A stretch of DNA of 8,607 bases from Cycloclasticus sp. (lineage in GTDB: Bacteria > Pseudomonadota > Gammaproteobacteria > Methylococcales > Cycloclasticaceae), in the NCBI GenBank assembly GCA_018066825.1, contig JAGPVU010000109.1, forward strand, positions 1 through 8,607, written 5' to 3'. Positions 1 to 7,005 of the stretch are shown here, piece by piece. Both the position numbers and the translations under genes were made by a program. Numbering within the stretch: position 1 is the stretch's first letter; every line of letters begins with the position of its first letter. Under the pieces are notes generated by a model that saw only the letters and a program-made list of their open reading frames with translations, searched no databases and was not told where the DNA came from.

Positions 1-968
1 CGTACCTAGGGTATATTCAAGTTGATGAAACCATGATTTCTTCGGTCAGCCTACAGTGTCCGGCAGTGCTACTGAATCCTGAGTCTAAGGCCAGTGTCTG
101 CTTTAAACAGTTGGCACAAGAGCTTGAAGAAAAAATGGAAGGCCAAACAATTGATTCATTTAGTGATTTTTGGCGCCAGCAAGTGGTAGAGAGTAAAGTG
201 TTAGAACCTACGCCAAGCAATAACCTAAACCCTGATTTTTCGGTTAAAAAAACGCAAACTTACAGCCCGCCTGCATTGACCAAACCTGCAATAATGGACT
301 TTGAACAGGCATCCAGTTTCTGTTTGCAGCAACTTAAAAGCGGTACATTAAATGATGAGAAAAGGGCTGCATTTATAAATGCTATTAATGAGATTAGTCC
401 ACCTTTGGCGAAACCAGGCAACTTAGTTACTGATAGTTCATCCATTCGTGCGTTTTACAACTATTTAGAAAAAAAAGGCTTTCCTCAAGAGGAAATTCGT
501 GACGTCGTTTCTACCCTCGAACAAATTTACACCGAAAAGTATCACCAAGGGATTCATTCGTTTGAATCGAGCGTGTTAAGACTTTTTTCTCGTTTTAGTG
601 GCTCGGAAGATGAGTTGCGTTATGTACACTCGCAATTGACTGATTCCTACCAGCGCCAATTCGATCAACCCTTGTATAACGTTATCGATGAAATTAAATG
701 CTTGGCTCAGAGTAAAAACCTTGAGCAAACATTTTTTGATGACGTTCTAAGTGAATTATTGTCTAGTTATCAGCAAAGTTTTTCTAGCCGTTACAAAACC
801 AAGGCAGACGAAGAGTTGCAACTAACAAAACAAGAATTAGCTCGCTTGAAACAACAATCTCAACAACAAGAAGAACTTTTACAGAAAGAAGCGAGCGCTA
901 AAAAAGACTTAATTGCAGTCTTTCACAAAATCCAAAGTTTATTACCTTTCGATAAAAAAGGTATTTAA
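1..968 (+). CDS. Uncharacterised protein with three 40-residue repeats and a C-terminal coiled coil (probably 5'-truncated)
   Basis: I do not recognise this family. The first ATG is at 33 (311 codons from there), but it has no Shine-Dalgarno sequence and the frame is open to the window edge from the codon at position 3, so the gene probably begins upstream. Residue numbers count from that ATG. Residues 20-50 look helical and residues 55-88 are a Pro/Thr/Asn-rich linker. Residues 136-255 hold three tandem units of exactly 40 residues. Residues 256-296 are a Gln/Glu/Lys-rich coiled coil with heptad spacing at L262, L269, S276 and L283. The mature part has no signal peptide, membrane span or enzyme motif that I can see, so a soluble scaffold or adaptor is conceivable, but that is inference. 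It runs convergently into tatD with 9 nt between stop codons, so it is not part of the minus-strand operon. I am confident that it is coding; its function is unknown. Confidence 0.75.
   Translation, partial: YLGYIQVDETMISSVSLQCPAVLLNPESKASVCFKQLAQELEEKMEGQTIDSFSDFWRQQVVESKVLEPTPSNNLNPDFSVKKTQTYSPPALTKPAIMDFEQASSFCLQQLKSGTLNDEKRAAFINAINEISPPLAKPGNLVTDSSSIRAFYNYLEKKGFPQEEIRDVVSTLEQIYTEKYHQGIHSFESSVLRLFSRFSGSEDELRYVHSQLTDSYQRQFDQPLYNVIDEIKCLAQSKNLEQTFFDDVLSELLSSYQQSFSSRYKTKADEELQLTKQELARLKQQSQQQEELLQKEASAKKDLIAVFHKIQSLLPFDKKGI
438..797 (+). repeat. Three tandem 40-codon (120-bp) repeats inside the plus-strand protein
   Basis: The units are residues 136-175, 176-215 and 216-255, counted from the ATG at 33. 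They align without gaps. V158/V198/V238, S160/S200/S240, L162/L202/L242 and Y166/Y206/Y246 are identical, and Y170/F210/F250 is conserved as aromatic. Positions 141/181/221 and 155/195/235 are hydrophobic in all three. The shared core reads roughly V-x-S-x-L-x3-Y-x3-(Y/F). The three tyrosine codons lie at 528, 648 and 768, exactly 120 bp apart. The DNA itself has diverged, so this is an old protein-level duplication rather than a recent DNA repeat. Each unit looks alpha-helical. Confidence 0.7.
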
Positions 969-990
969 CCCTGCCATTTAGCGGTTAAAC
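953..990 (-). terminator. Probable Rho-independent terminator of the acpP-tatD operon
   Basis: The arms TTTAACC (964-970) and GGTTAAA (983-989) are perfect reverse complements. The stem can continue with GC/GC at 973-974 and 981-982 around a 2-nt bulge. Read on the minus strand, the hairpin is followed by TACC and then six T residues (complement of 954-959). That fits termination downstream of tatD. The plus-strand side has no T-tract after the hairpin. The stem spans both convergent stop codons, so the terminator overlaps coding sequence on each side. The stem is AT-rich, so its strength is uncertain. Confidence 0.45.
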
Positions 991-1754
991 AACTGCTCGT
1001 AATTATGGCCACTGATTTCAGCAACCTGTTGTGTCGATATACCACGAAGACCAGCCAGTGCTTCTGCCACATATTTGACATAGTTAGGGTAATTGGGCTT
1101 GCCGCGCATTGGCACGGGTGCCAAATACGGTGAGTCGGTCTCGATTAAAAAACGGTCTCTGGGGACTTTTTTTGCCACGTCTTGTACTTGTTTTGCATTT
1201 TTAAAGGTGACGATGCCAGAAAACGAAATATAAAAACCTAAGTCGAGTGCTTTTTGAGCCATCTCCCAGTCTTCAGTAAAACAGTGTAGCACTCCGCCAG
1301 CCTTATCGGCACCCTCTTCTTGCATGATGCGAATGGTATCCTCTTTAGCATCCCTGGTATGAATAATAATGGGTTTATTGGTTTCGATACCGGCTCGTAT
1401 ATGTTGGCGAAAGCGCTGTTGTTGGATATCAATGTCAGCATCGCTAGTCAACCTAAAGTAATCGAGCCCTGTTTCACCGATAGCAACCACTTGGTCTTGT
1501 GTGGCGAGCTTAATGAGTTCCTCACTGCTGGGGTCATACCCATCTACCTCGTTGGGGTGAACGCCCAGTGAAAAAGAAATAGCGGCGTGTTGTTGCACTA
1601 AATCACGCATGGCTGGGTAGTCTTCCCAGTTGATCGAAACACACAGCATATGATCGAGTAAATCTGCTTTTGATGCGGCGAGGTAGTCACCCATTTCATT
1701 ATTGTAGGGCGACAGGTCAACACGATCTAAATGGCAATGGGAGTCTATAAACAT
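978..1754 (-). CDS. tatD: TatD-family metal-dependent hydrolase / DNase (YcfH type)
   Basis: This is a soluble amidohydrolase-fold enzyme of the TatD family, whose members are metal-dependent deoxyribonucleases. The physiological substrate of the YcfH branch is poorly defined. The 258 residues match the family length of about 260. The expected metal and catalytic residues are visible: the N-terminal HxH (H6, H8 in DSHCHLD), E94 in GETGLDY, H132 in IIIHTRDA, H157 in VLHCF and D207 in ETDSPYLAP. It lies 44 nt downstream of pilZ and is the last gene of the unit, in the place ycfH occupies after holB in E. coli. The ATG start fits the family N-terminus (MFIDSHCH), although no clear Shine-Dalgarno precedes it. 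The family call is secure; YcfH rather than another paralogue is inferred from gene order. Confidence 0.93.
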   Translation of the reverse strand: MFIDSHCHLDRVDLSPYNNEMGDYLAASKADLLDHMLCVSINWEDYPAMRDLVQQHAAISFSLGVHPNEVDGYDPSSEELIKLATQDQVVAIGETGLDYFRLTSDADIDIQQQRFRQHIRAGIETNKPIIIHTRDAKEDTIRIMQEEGADKAGGVLHCFTEDWEMAQKALDLGFYISFSGIVTFKNAKQVQDVAKKVPRDRFLIETDSPYLAPVPMRGKPNYPNYVKYVAEALAGLRGISTQQVAEISGHNYEQLFNR

Positions 1755-1784
1755 AATGTGATAATTAAGAGTAAAACTAAATTT

Positions 1785-1799
1785 AACCGTTAAACGGTT
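1785..1799 (-). other. Small hairpin overlapping the pilZ stop codon
   Basis: AACCGT (1785-1790) and ACGGTT (1794-1799) form a 6-bp stem with a 3-nt loop, starting inside the pilZ stop codon. On the minus strand it is followed by an AT-rich stretch (AAATTTAGTTTT) without a clean T-tract. It could protect a processed 3' end or weaken read-through into tatD, but it is short and may be chance. Confidence 0.25.
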
Positions 1800-2155
1800 T
1801 ACATCGTGTGGGTTGCCCGGCCAGAAGCGGATGAACCAGCAAGGTATGTCTCGATTTTAGCCCGAGCGACACCACCATCTTGTTCGCTAAATTGCACACC
1901 AACGCCTGTAGCTCGTGAACCTTCTGCACCAATGGGTGTTATCCAAATAATTTTACCAGCTACCGGTATGCGTTCACTTTCACCGATTAAGCTTAATAAC
2001 ATGAAAACTTCGTCGCCGAGGTTGTATTTTTTATTCGTAGGGATAAATAAACCACCGCCTGAAACGTAGTCCATATAAGCGGCGTATAAAGCATTTTTAT
2101 CTTTGATTGTTAAGGATAAAATTCCTTGGCGTGTATTGCTCTCATTGATGCTCAT
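1799..2155 (-). CDS. pilZ: Type IV pilus assembly protein PilZ
   Basis: This is a small cytoplasmic single-domain PilZ protein of 118 residues needed for type IV pilus biogenesis. In Pseudomonas and Xanthomonas the orthologues bind the extension ATPase PilB and the c-di-GMP receptor FimX. The N-terminal half is very close to the pilus PilZ signature: RQGILSLTIKDK (9-20), ALYAAYM (22-28), GGGLFIPT (33-40), LGDEVF (46-51), IPVAGKIIWITP (63-74) and GVGVQF (84-89). It lacks the RxxxR and (D/N)xSxxG motifs by which canonical PilZ domains hold c-di-GMP, as is usual for this subfamily. It follows holB by 5 nt in the Pseudomonas-type holB-pilZ-tatD order, which supports the assignment and suggests that the organism makes type IV pili. 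The C-terminal tail (about 105-118) is Ser/Ala/Thr-rich and looks disordered. Confidence 0.94.
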   Translation of the reverse strand: MSINESNTRQGILSLTIKDKNALYAAYMDYVSGGGLFIPTNKKYNLGDEVFMLLSLIGESERIPVAGKIIWITPIGAEGSRATGVGVQFSEQDGGVARAKIETYLAGSSASGRATHTM

Positions 2156-2160
2156 TTATT

Positions 2161-3162
2161 TTAACTTTTACCTTTATTGACGGTTAACGAATAACATTGA
2201 ATAGCCATTTCTTCTAACATTAGTTGTTGATTGACCTGACTTTGTTCTAATTGATTGATTTTTGTCAAGCTGTCCATTATCTCGTATATCGACTCCAAGT
2301 GTAGCCTTTCTGCGATAACTTTCAAGTCAGCCAGTAAATCAATATCAGCAATGCGTTCAGTTTTTGTTTGTAAAAGTACTTTGATGACATCTGCTAACCA
2401 AGATAACATCCAATTAATCATGGGTAATTGTTGCTGGGAAAAACAATGTTCAGCAAACAATAAGGGATCCACTTGACCCTTTATTAATTTTACAAAGTCG
2501 TTAAAAAGCGCATTATGCGCTGTTAAAGCTTCTTTCTGCCATAACTCTTGTGCGAATAAAGGGGCATTGTTAGCGAGGCGAAGGTACTGCTTTGCACTGT
2601 CACAGCCCAAGCTTTCAAGCCATTGTTGTGCTTTTTTAAGCTCAATATGGTTGACTACCAACAATTGGCAGCGGCTACGTATAGTGGCTGATATGTTGGA
2701 TAAATCGTGTGTAACGAGAATCAAACAGGTGTTATCACTGGGTTCTTCTAATGTTTTTAATAGGCTGTTGGCGGCCTGATGGAGTAAGGCATCAGCCGGA
2801 TTGATAATGACGATTCTTGGTTTAAGGTATTGATTATTCAATGATAACGAAGCCGTTAACTGGCGAATGGCATCGATACGAATGGAGCTTTTACCTTCTT
2901 CGGGAATAAGATGGAAATAGTCAGGGTAACTACCCGCCTTAAATAACAAACAGGCTTGACAGCTACCACAAGTTAAGCCATTTGGATCCAATTTCGCACA
3001 AAAAACCGTACGGGCAAAGTCTTCGGCTAGTGTGGCAAGGCCTAAACCCTTTTCGCCGACTAACATAATGGCACTGGGTAAGCGGTCTTGCTCTATATAC
3101 CGAGCAAGTTGGGCGCTGCATTCATTTAACCAAGGATAGCGGCTGCTGATTCGTTTACTCAT
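2161..3162 (-). CDS. holB: DNA polymerase III subunit delta' (clamp loader)
   Basis: This is the delta' subunit of the clamp-loader complex, which places the beta sliding clamp on primed DNA. The 333 residues compare with 334 in E. coli. Features in order are an AAA+-like domain with a degenerate P-loop (GEKGLGLATL, 36-45, no GKT/GKS, so probably no ATP binding, as in other delta' proteins), zinc-module cysteines C55, C65, C68 and C71, the conserved NSLLKTLEEP (132-141), and the SRC motif S163-R164-C165, whose arginine serves as an arginine finger toward gamma/tau. The remaining residues form a helical lid and collar region. The start overlaps the end of tmk by 8 nt and has no Shine-Dalgarno, so translation is probably coupled to tmk. 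The neighbourhood tmk-holB is conserved across Gammaproteobacteria. Confidence 0.94.
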   Translation of the reverse strand: MSKRISSRYPWLNECSAQLARYIEQDRLPSAIMLVGEKGLGLATLAEDFARTVFCAKLDPNGLTCGSCQACLLFKAGSYPDYFHLIPEEGKSSIRIDAIRQLTASLSLNNQYLKPRIVIINPADALLHQAANSLLKTLEEPSDNTCLILVTHDLSNISATIRSRCQLLVVNHIELKKAQQWLESLGCDSAKQYLRLANNAPLFAQELWQKEALTAHNALFNDFVKLIKGQVDPLLFAEHCFSQQQLPMINWMLSWLADVIKVLLQTKTERIADIDLLADLKVIAERLHLESIYEIMDSLTKINQLEQSQVNQQLMLEEMAIQCYSLTVNKGKS

Positions 3163-3784
3163 AACGCAATAATTTATCTAAACAAGCCGCTATTGAGTGT
3201 TGTACATCAATGATAGATTGCGATGCATCTACAACGTAAAAACGCTCGGGTTCATTTTGCGCCCGCTGTATATAGACATTACGGACATCGTCAAAAAATG
3301 CGCGTTTTTCAACTTCAAAACGATCAGGCGCACTGCGATCTGAAGCACGTTTGAGACCTATGTCGACGGGCAAGTCCAGTAAGATTGTTTTATCTGCTTG
3401 CAAGCCCTTTTGTACAAAGCTCTCTATCCACGCTATGTCATCAGTATTAAACTGCCTACCCCCGCCTTGATAGGCATAGGTCGCGTCAGTAAAACGATCA
3501 CAAACGACCCATTGCCCTGCTTCTAAGGCGGGCCTTATGACCTCTTTTATATGTTGTGCTCGGGCTGCAAACATTAATAGTAACTCTGACTCATTACACA
3601 ATGATTCGTCACTGTGTTGTAACAAAATCGAACGAATCTTTTCAGCAATAGCCGTTCCGCCGGGTTCGCGACTTGTAACCACCGATTTACCAGCAGCCTT
3701 AAGGTAGTCGGAGATAAAGTTTAAATTAGTACTCTTACCAACCCCCTCTACACCCTCTAAGGTAATAAACTTTCCACTTTCCAT
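3155..3784 (-). CDS. tmk: Thymidylate kinase
   Basis: This is a cytoplasmic kinase converting dTMP to dTDP with ATP, the shared step of de novo and salvage dTTP synthesis. It has 209 residues, a normal family length. Visible motifs are the Walker A loop GVEGVGKST (11-19), SREPGG (38-43, dTMP site), CDRF with D96-R97, the YQGGGR loop (105-110, thymine binding) and an Arg-rich lid (RASDRSAPDRFE, 146-157). The arginines in the lid rather than in the P-loop mark it as the bacterial E. coli-like type. The ATG start lies 2 nt after the mltG stop with a weak GGA-containing purine stretch upstream. It overlaps holB by 8 nt. Confidence 0.96.
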   Translation of the reverse strand: MESGKFITLEGVEGVGKSTNLNFISDYLKAAGKSVVTSREPGGTAIAEKIRSILLQHSDESLCNESELLLMFAARAQHIKEVIRPALEAGQWVVCDRFTDATYAYQGGGRQFNTDDIAWIESFVQKGLQADKTILLDLPVDIGLKRASDRSAPDRFEVEKRAFFDDVRNVYIQRAQNEPERFYVVDASQSIIDVQHSIAACLDKLLRYE

Positions 3785-3786
3785 TA

Positions 3787-4785
3787 TTATTTTTTCCGCT
3801 GGTATTTGTTAACAGCGGCATTATGCTGTTGTAAGGTTTCTGAAAACACATGACTACCGTCCCCTTTAGACACAAAAAACAAGCTATTCGTCGTTTCGGG
3901 ATGAAGTACCGCTTCTATAGACGCCTTGCTTGGTATGGCGATAGGCGTAGGTGGTAAGCCATAGCGTGTATACGTGTTATAGGGCGTATCGGTGCGTAAA
4001 TCACGGTACCTAATATCACCTTTAAACTGATCCCCCATACCATAAATAACCGTTGGGTCTGTTTGCAGTTTCATACCGATATCAAGACGGCGCATAAATA
4101 AACCGGCGATACGTTTACGTTCGTTAGCAACGCCCGTTTCTTTTTCGACAATAGAGGCCAAAATAAGTGCCTCATAAACCGTTTTTATGTGTTCATTTTT
4201 ATCTCGCTTGGGCCATTGCGTATTAATAAACACTTGCATCGCGCGATACGCTCTTTTGATAATATCGACATCAGGCGTTCCTTTGATAAAGAAATACGTT
4301 TCAGGTAATAACAAACCTTCTAAGTGTTTTTCTGGAATGTTAACAAGCTCAACATAACGGGCCATATCAGACTGTTTTGGCAGGGTTGATTTAATGGCAG
4401 GGTGTTGCTGGATATCGTTTAAGATTTCTTTAAATGTTTGCCCTTCAATTAGGGTGATGGCGTACTGGTTGACCTTACCTTTAATCAAAAATTGTAAAAT
4501 TTGCTTGGGTGTTGTACCGGCAGAAAACTCATACTCACCCGCTTGTATTTTATTGGCTGCCGACTCAAAACGAACCAGCCATTTAAACCAACGCCCATCA
4601 ACAACTGCTTGTTGTTCAAGCGTATCAATGATCTCATTCAGATTTTGACCTTTCTCAATACTCACGACAACGGCGCCCATTTGCTCTGTAATGTAAGATT
4701 GTTGATTAGCATTTTGATAGAGCATCCAAAACCATCCTAATGATAGGCTGGTAGCAATAATACTAATGGCAAATAATTTTCTCAT
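3787..4785 (-). CDS. mltG: Endolytic murein transglycosylase MltG (YceG)
   Basis: This is an inner-membrane endolytic lytic transglycosylase that cuts nascent glycan strands and is thought to set their length. It has 332 residues, against 340 in E. coli. An uncleaved single N-terminal membrane anchor (about 5-23: LFAISIIATSLSLGWFWML) is preceded by the basic M-R-K, so the rest should be periplasmic. A LysM-like subdomain (about 38-105, with VSIEKGQNLNEI and AGEYEFSAG) precedes the YceG catalytic domain. The core ASIVEKETG (210-218) includes E214, aligned with the catalytic Glu of E. coli YceG. It is followed by LQTDPTVIYGMG (240-251), YNTY (269-272) and GLPPTPI (276-282). The start codon overlaps the pabC stop as ATGA. 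The position between pabC and tmk is the conserved one. Confidence 0.95.
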   Translation of the reverse strand: MRKLFAISIIATSLSLGWFWMLYQNANQQSYITEQMGAVVVSIEKGQNLNEIIDTLEQQAVVDGRWFKWLVRFESAANKIQAGEYEFSAGTTPKQILQFLIKGKVNQYAITLIEGQTFKEILNDIQQHPAIKSTLPKQSDMARYVELVNIPEKHLEGLLLPETYFFIKGTPDVDIIKRAYRAMQVFINTQWPKRDKNEHIKTVYEALILASIVEKETGVANERKRIAGLFMRRLDIGMKLQTDPTVIYGMGDQFKGDIRYRDLRTDTPYNTYTRYGLPPTPIAIPSKASIEAVLHPETTNSLFFVSKGDGSHVFSETLQQHNAAVNKYQRKK

Positions 4786-5639
4786 ATTGCTTTCGTTATA
4801 CTTATTTGTCGGGCCGTCTCGTCTAAAACCTTATTCAAGGCCCAATTTGCATAGTCATTTTTGTTTATCAAAAAGCTTTCACCACCTAAGTGTAAGTGCT
4901 TAACTTGTCTGATGGGCATTAAACTATTTGTCATGAAAATCTCATCGGCGCTCTTTAAATCGTCTATGTTTAATTTGGTTTGTAGACAGTTTACCCCATC
5001 TAATTGAGCGCTTTTAATCAAAAAATCCCGAATAATACCTTTCACGCCACAATGCTGTAGTTTAGGCGTTTTTAAGGTGCCATTTTTGACAATAAACAAG
5101 TTACTCATGGTGCCTTCAATGGCTATGTCATCAAGATCAAACATAAGGCCTTCTGTCTTGCTGAGTTCGGCAAACTCACGTCTGGCGAGGATGCGTTCTA
5201 ATTGATTCAAATGCTTAATTCCGGCCAGCACTGGTTGATGGCTCAAACGCGTTTCGCAAGTAACTAAGTCTAGGCTAAGCAAACGGTGCTCAAGTGGTTG
5301 ACTGGTGGAGTTAAAAGAGATCATGCGTGTGATCTTGGGGTCTTCAGGTGGTAAAAGCCCTCTATCAGCAACGCCTCTGGATAAAATGAGTTTTAATACG
5401 CCATGATCACGGTCACCAATCAATTGTTGAGCCTCTGCTTGGATTAACGATCGATCAAGCGGCGGAAAACCCAGTACGTCAAAACCCCACTGCAAACGGT
5501 TAAGGTGTTCGTGAAGAAAAATGGGTGTTGAAGACTCAACCCCTATTGTTTCAAACAAGCCATCGCCGTAATGGAACCCCCTATCCCGCACGTCAAGGCA
5601 GTCTGAGGCACGTCCATTGATGAGTGTATCAGTCTGCAT
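4782..5639 (-). CDS. pabC: Aminodeoxychorismate lyase
   Basis: This is a PLP-dependent fold-type IV lyase that splits 4-amino-4-deoxychorismate into p-aminobenzoate and pyruvate for folate synthesis. It has 285 residues, slightly longer than the roughly 270 of E. coli. Expected elements are the N-terminal INGR followed by DRGFHYGDGLFET (19-31), LHEHLNRL (42-49), GVLKLILSRG (80-89), the Schiff-base lysine K142 in AGIKHLNQLE, EGTMSNLF (175-182, phosphate region) and TNSLMPIRQV (237-246). The fold is shared with branched-chain and D-amino-acid transaminases, but gene order (after pabB, before mltG) and the KHLNQLE signature favour PabC. The ATG start overlaps the end of pabB by 11 nt with only weak Shine-Dalgarno potential, which points to coupling with pabB. 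Confidence 0.94.
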   Translation of the reverse strand: MQTDTLINGRASDCLDVRDRGFHYGDGLFETIGVESSTPIFLHEHLNRLQWGFDVLGFPPLDRSLIQAEAQQLIGDRDHGVLKLILSRGVADRGLLPPEDPKITRMISFNSTSQPLEHRLLSLDLVTCETRLSHQPVLAGIKHLNQLERILARREFAELSKTEGLMFDLDDIAIEGTMSNLFIVKNGTLKTPKLQHCGVKGIIRDFLIKSAQLDGVNCLQTKLNIDDLKSADEIFMTNSLMPIRQVKHLHLGGESFLINKNDYANWALNKVLDETARQISITKAI

Positions 5640-6990
5640 TTATGTTCAACGCCGCTAACAAGGCCTTGGCTTTATGCCGCGTTTCTTGCAGTTCGCTATC
5701 GGCCACTGAATCGGCCACGATGCCGGCCCCTGTTCGAAAACTCACAGTGTTGCCTTGTAACGTAAGCGTTCTTATTAATATATTAAGGTCCATGTCGCCA
5801 TTTCTGTTGATATAGCCCATAGAGCCGGTATAAGCGCCTCTATGGCTTGCCTCCAGTTCATTGATAATTTCCATACAGCGGATTTTGGGGCAACCTGTAA
5901 TCGTGCCGCCAGGGAAAACGGCTTTAATGATATCCGAAGGGCTTATGTTGTCTAATAAATGGCCGCTGACATTTGAAACAATATGATGGACCGAGGCATA
6001 GGACTCTAAGGACATTTTCTCATCGACATGCACAGAACCTGTGGTGCAAATTTTCCCAAGATCATTCCGGATTAAATCGATCAACATGATGTGTTCAGCA
6101 TTTTCTTTAGCGTTAAGAAGCAATTCATCTGATAGTTGTTTATCTAGAACATTGTCATCACAACGTGGTCGTGTGCCAGCTATCGGTCGCATTTGAACAG
6201 AGTCACCCGAACAACGAATTAAACGTTCTGGGGAGGATGAACAAATAACCGTCTCATTAAAGCGTGCTAAGCCAGCAAATGGCGACGGATTATGCTGCCT
6301 AAGCGAACGATAAACATCAAGGTAATTAGTCTCCGCTAATAATTCACCGTGCCATTGACGGGATAAATTGACTTGTAGGGTGTCACCTTCACGCAAATAA
6401 TGTTTAATCTTTTCGACACCATCCATAAATAGCTCAGACGGAGCTTCTTGTAAGTTCACCTGAGGGGTGTGCTTGTTATTACTGTGCCCCATTAAACGCT
6501 GATCATCCAACATACTGCGAATAAGCGTTTCTTGGCCTGTTTCACAAATAATTGAACAGCTTTTGTCTTTATGGTTTTTGATGATGGCTGCAGGAATCCT
6601 AACAACACTCGCGATCGGTAAACGTGTATCGACTTGAATAGCGGCTAATTTATTTTCTATTGCCGCTACCAATTCGTAACTTAGAAAAGCAAACCAACCA
6701 CCAGTAAAAGGATACGAGGATCCACTTGGTAAATCATGCTGTTTATTGACAGTAGTAAATTGTTGATCTAATTCGGAAAAAAAGTTGTTGTTTGTGATGG
6801 TGGTCAGATCGATAGATTGACCAGGGAATGCAAATAAAATATCTGCGCCTTCATTGGGCTGATGTAGTTGATGGCTTTCAAGTAAAAAAGGGTAGCGTTC
6901 TGGTCTGTACGCGTGAAAGTCCAGTAAGTCAGTCTCGTAGGGGATCTTAAATGAAGAAAACCCGCCGTGATCTTTAATTGCCAGTGCCAC
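5629..6990 (-). CDS. pabB: Aminodeoxychorismate synthase component I (PabB)
   Basis: This chorismate-utilising enzyme makes 4-amino-4-deoxychorismate, normally with ammonia from the glutamine amidotransferase PabA, which is not encoded here. It has 453 residues and no fused amidotransferase or lyase domain. The N-terminal domain includes FLLES (35-39) and the G-G-W-F-AFLSYE region (97-106). The C-terminal chorismate-binding domain shows LQVNLSR (205-211), SSSPERL (251-257), RPIAGTRPR (268-276), KENAEHIMLIDLIRNDLG (295-312, Mg2+ Glu E299), GGTITGCPK (361-369), AYTGSMGYI (386-394) and QETRHKAKAL (435-444). A271 stands where E. coli PabB has its catalytic lysine, the alanine form otherwise typical of TrpE. 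PabB is favoured over TrpE because pabC follows with an 11-nt overlap. The start is GTG: no ATG exists until residue 160 and an in-frame stop lies just upstream. Confidence 0.88.
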   Translation of the reverse strand: MALAIKDHGGFSSFKIPYETDLLDFHAYRPERYPFLLESHQLHQPNEGADILFAFPGQSIDLTTITNNNFFSELDQQFTTVNKQHDLPSGSSYPFTGGWFAFLSYELVAAIENKLAAIQVDTRLPIASVVRIPAAIIKNHKDKSCSIICETGQETLIRSMLDDQRLMGHSNNKHTPQVNLQEAPSELFMDGVEKIKHYLREGDTLQVNLSRQWHGELLAETNYLDVYRSLRQHNPSPFAGLARFNETVICSSSPERLIRCSGDSVQMRPIAGTRPRCDDNVLDKQLSDELLLNAKENAEHIMLIDLIRNDLGKICTTGSVHVDEKMSLESYASVHHIVSNVSGHLLDNISPSDIIKAVFPGGTITGCPKIRCMEIINELEASHRGAYTGSMGYINRNGDMDLNILIRTLTLQGNTVSFRTGAGIVADSVADSELQETRHKAKALLAALNINAD

Positions 6991-7005
6991 CTGGATTAGA
7001 GGTAT

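Noticed and set aside
1320..1571. Plus-strand 83-codon open frame opposite tatD, and similar short frames opposite pilZ, holB, mltG and pabC
   Set aside because: They lie wholly antisense to well-conserved genes, have no ribosome binding site or recognisable domain, and are expected shadows of coding sequence.
1799..2155. PilZ as a c-di-GMP receptor
   Set aside because: The RxxxR and (D/N)xSxxG binding motifs are absent. The sequence matches the pilus-assembly PilZ subfamily, which does not bind the nucleotide by the canonical mode.
3027..3057. Damaged Walker A in holB as a sign of a pseudogene
   Set aside because: Delta' subunits normally lack a functional P-loop. The zinc cysteines, the SRC motif and the full length are intact.
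5629..6990. Calling the pabB gene trpE because of the PIAGT motif and the LLES element
   Set aside because: It overlaps pabC directly, no trpG/trpD is adjacent, and the 453-residue length is that of E. coli PabB. PabB remains the better call, with the alanine noted.
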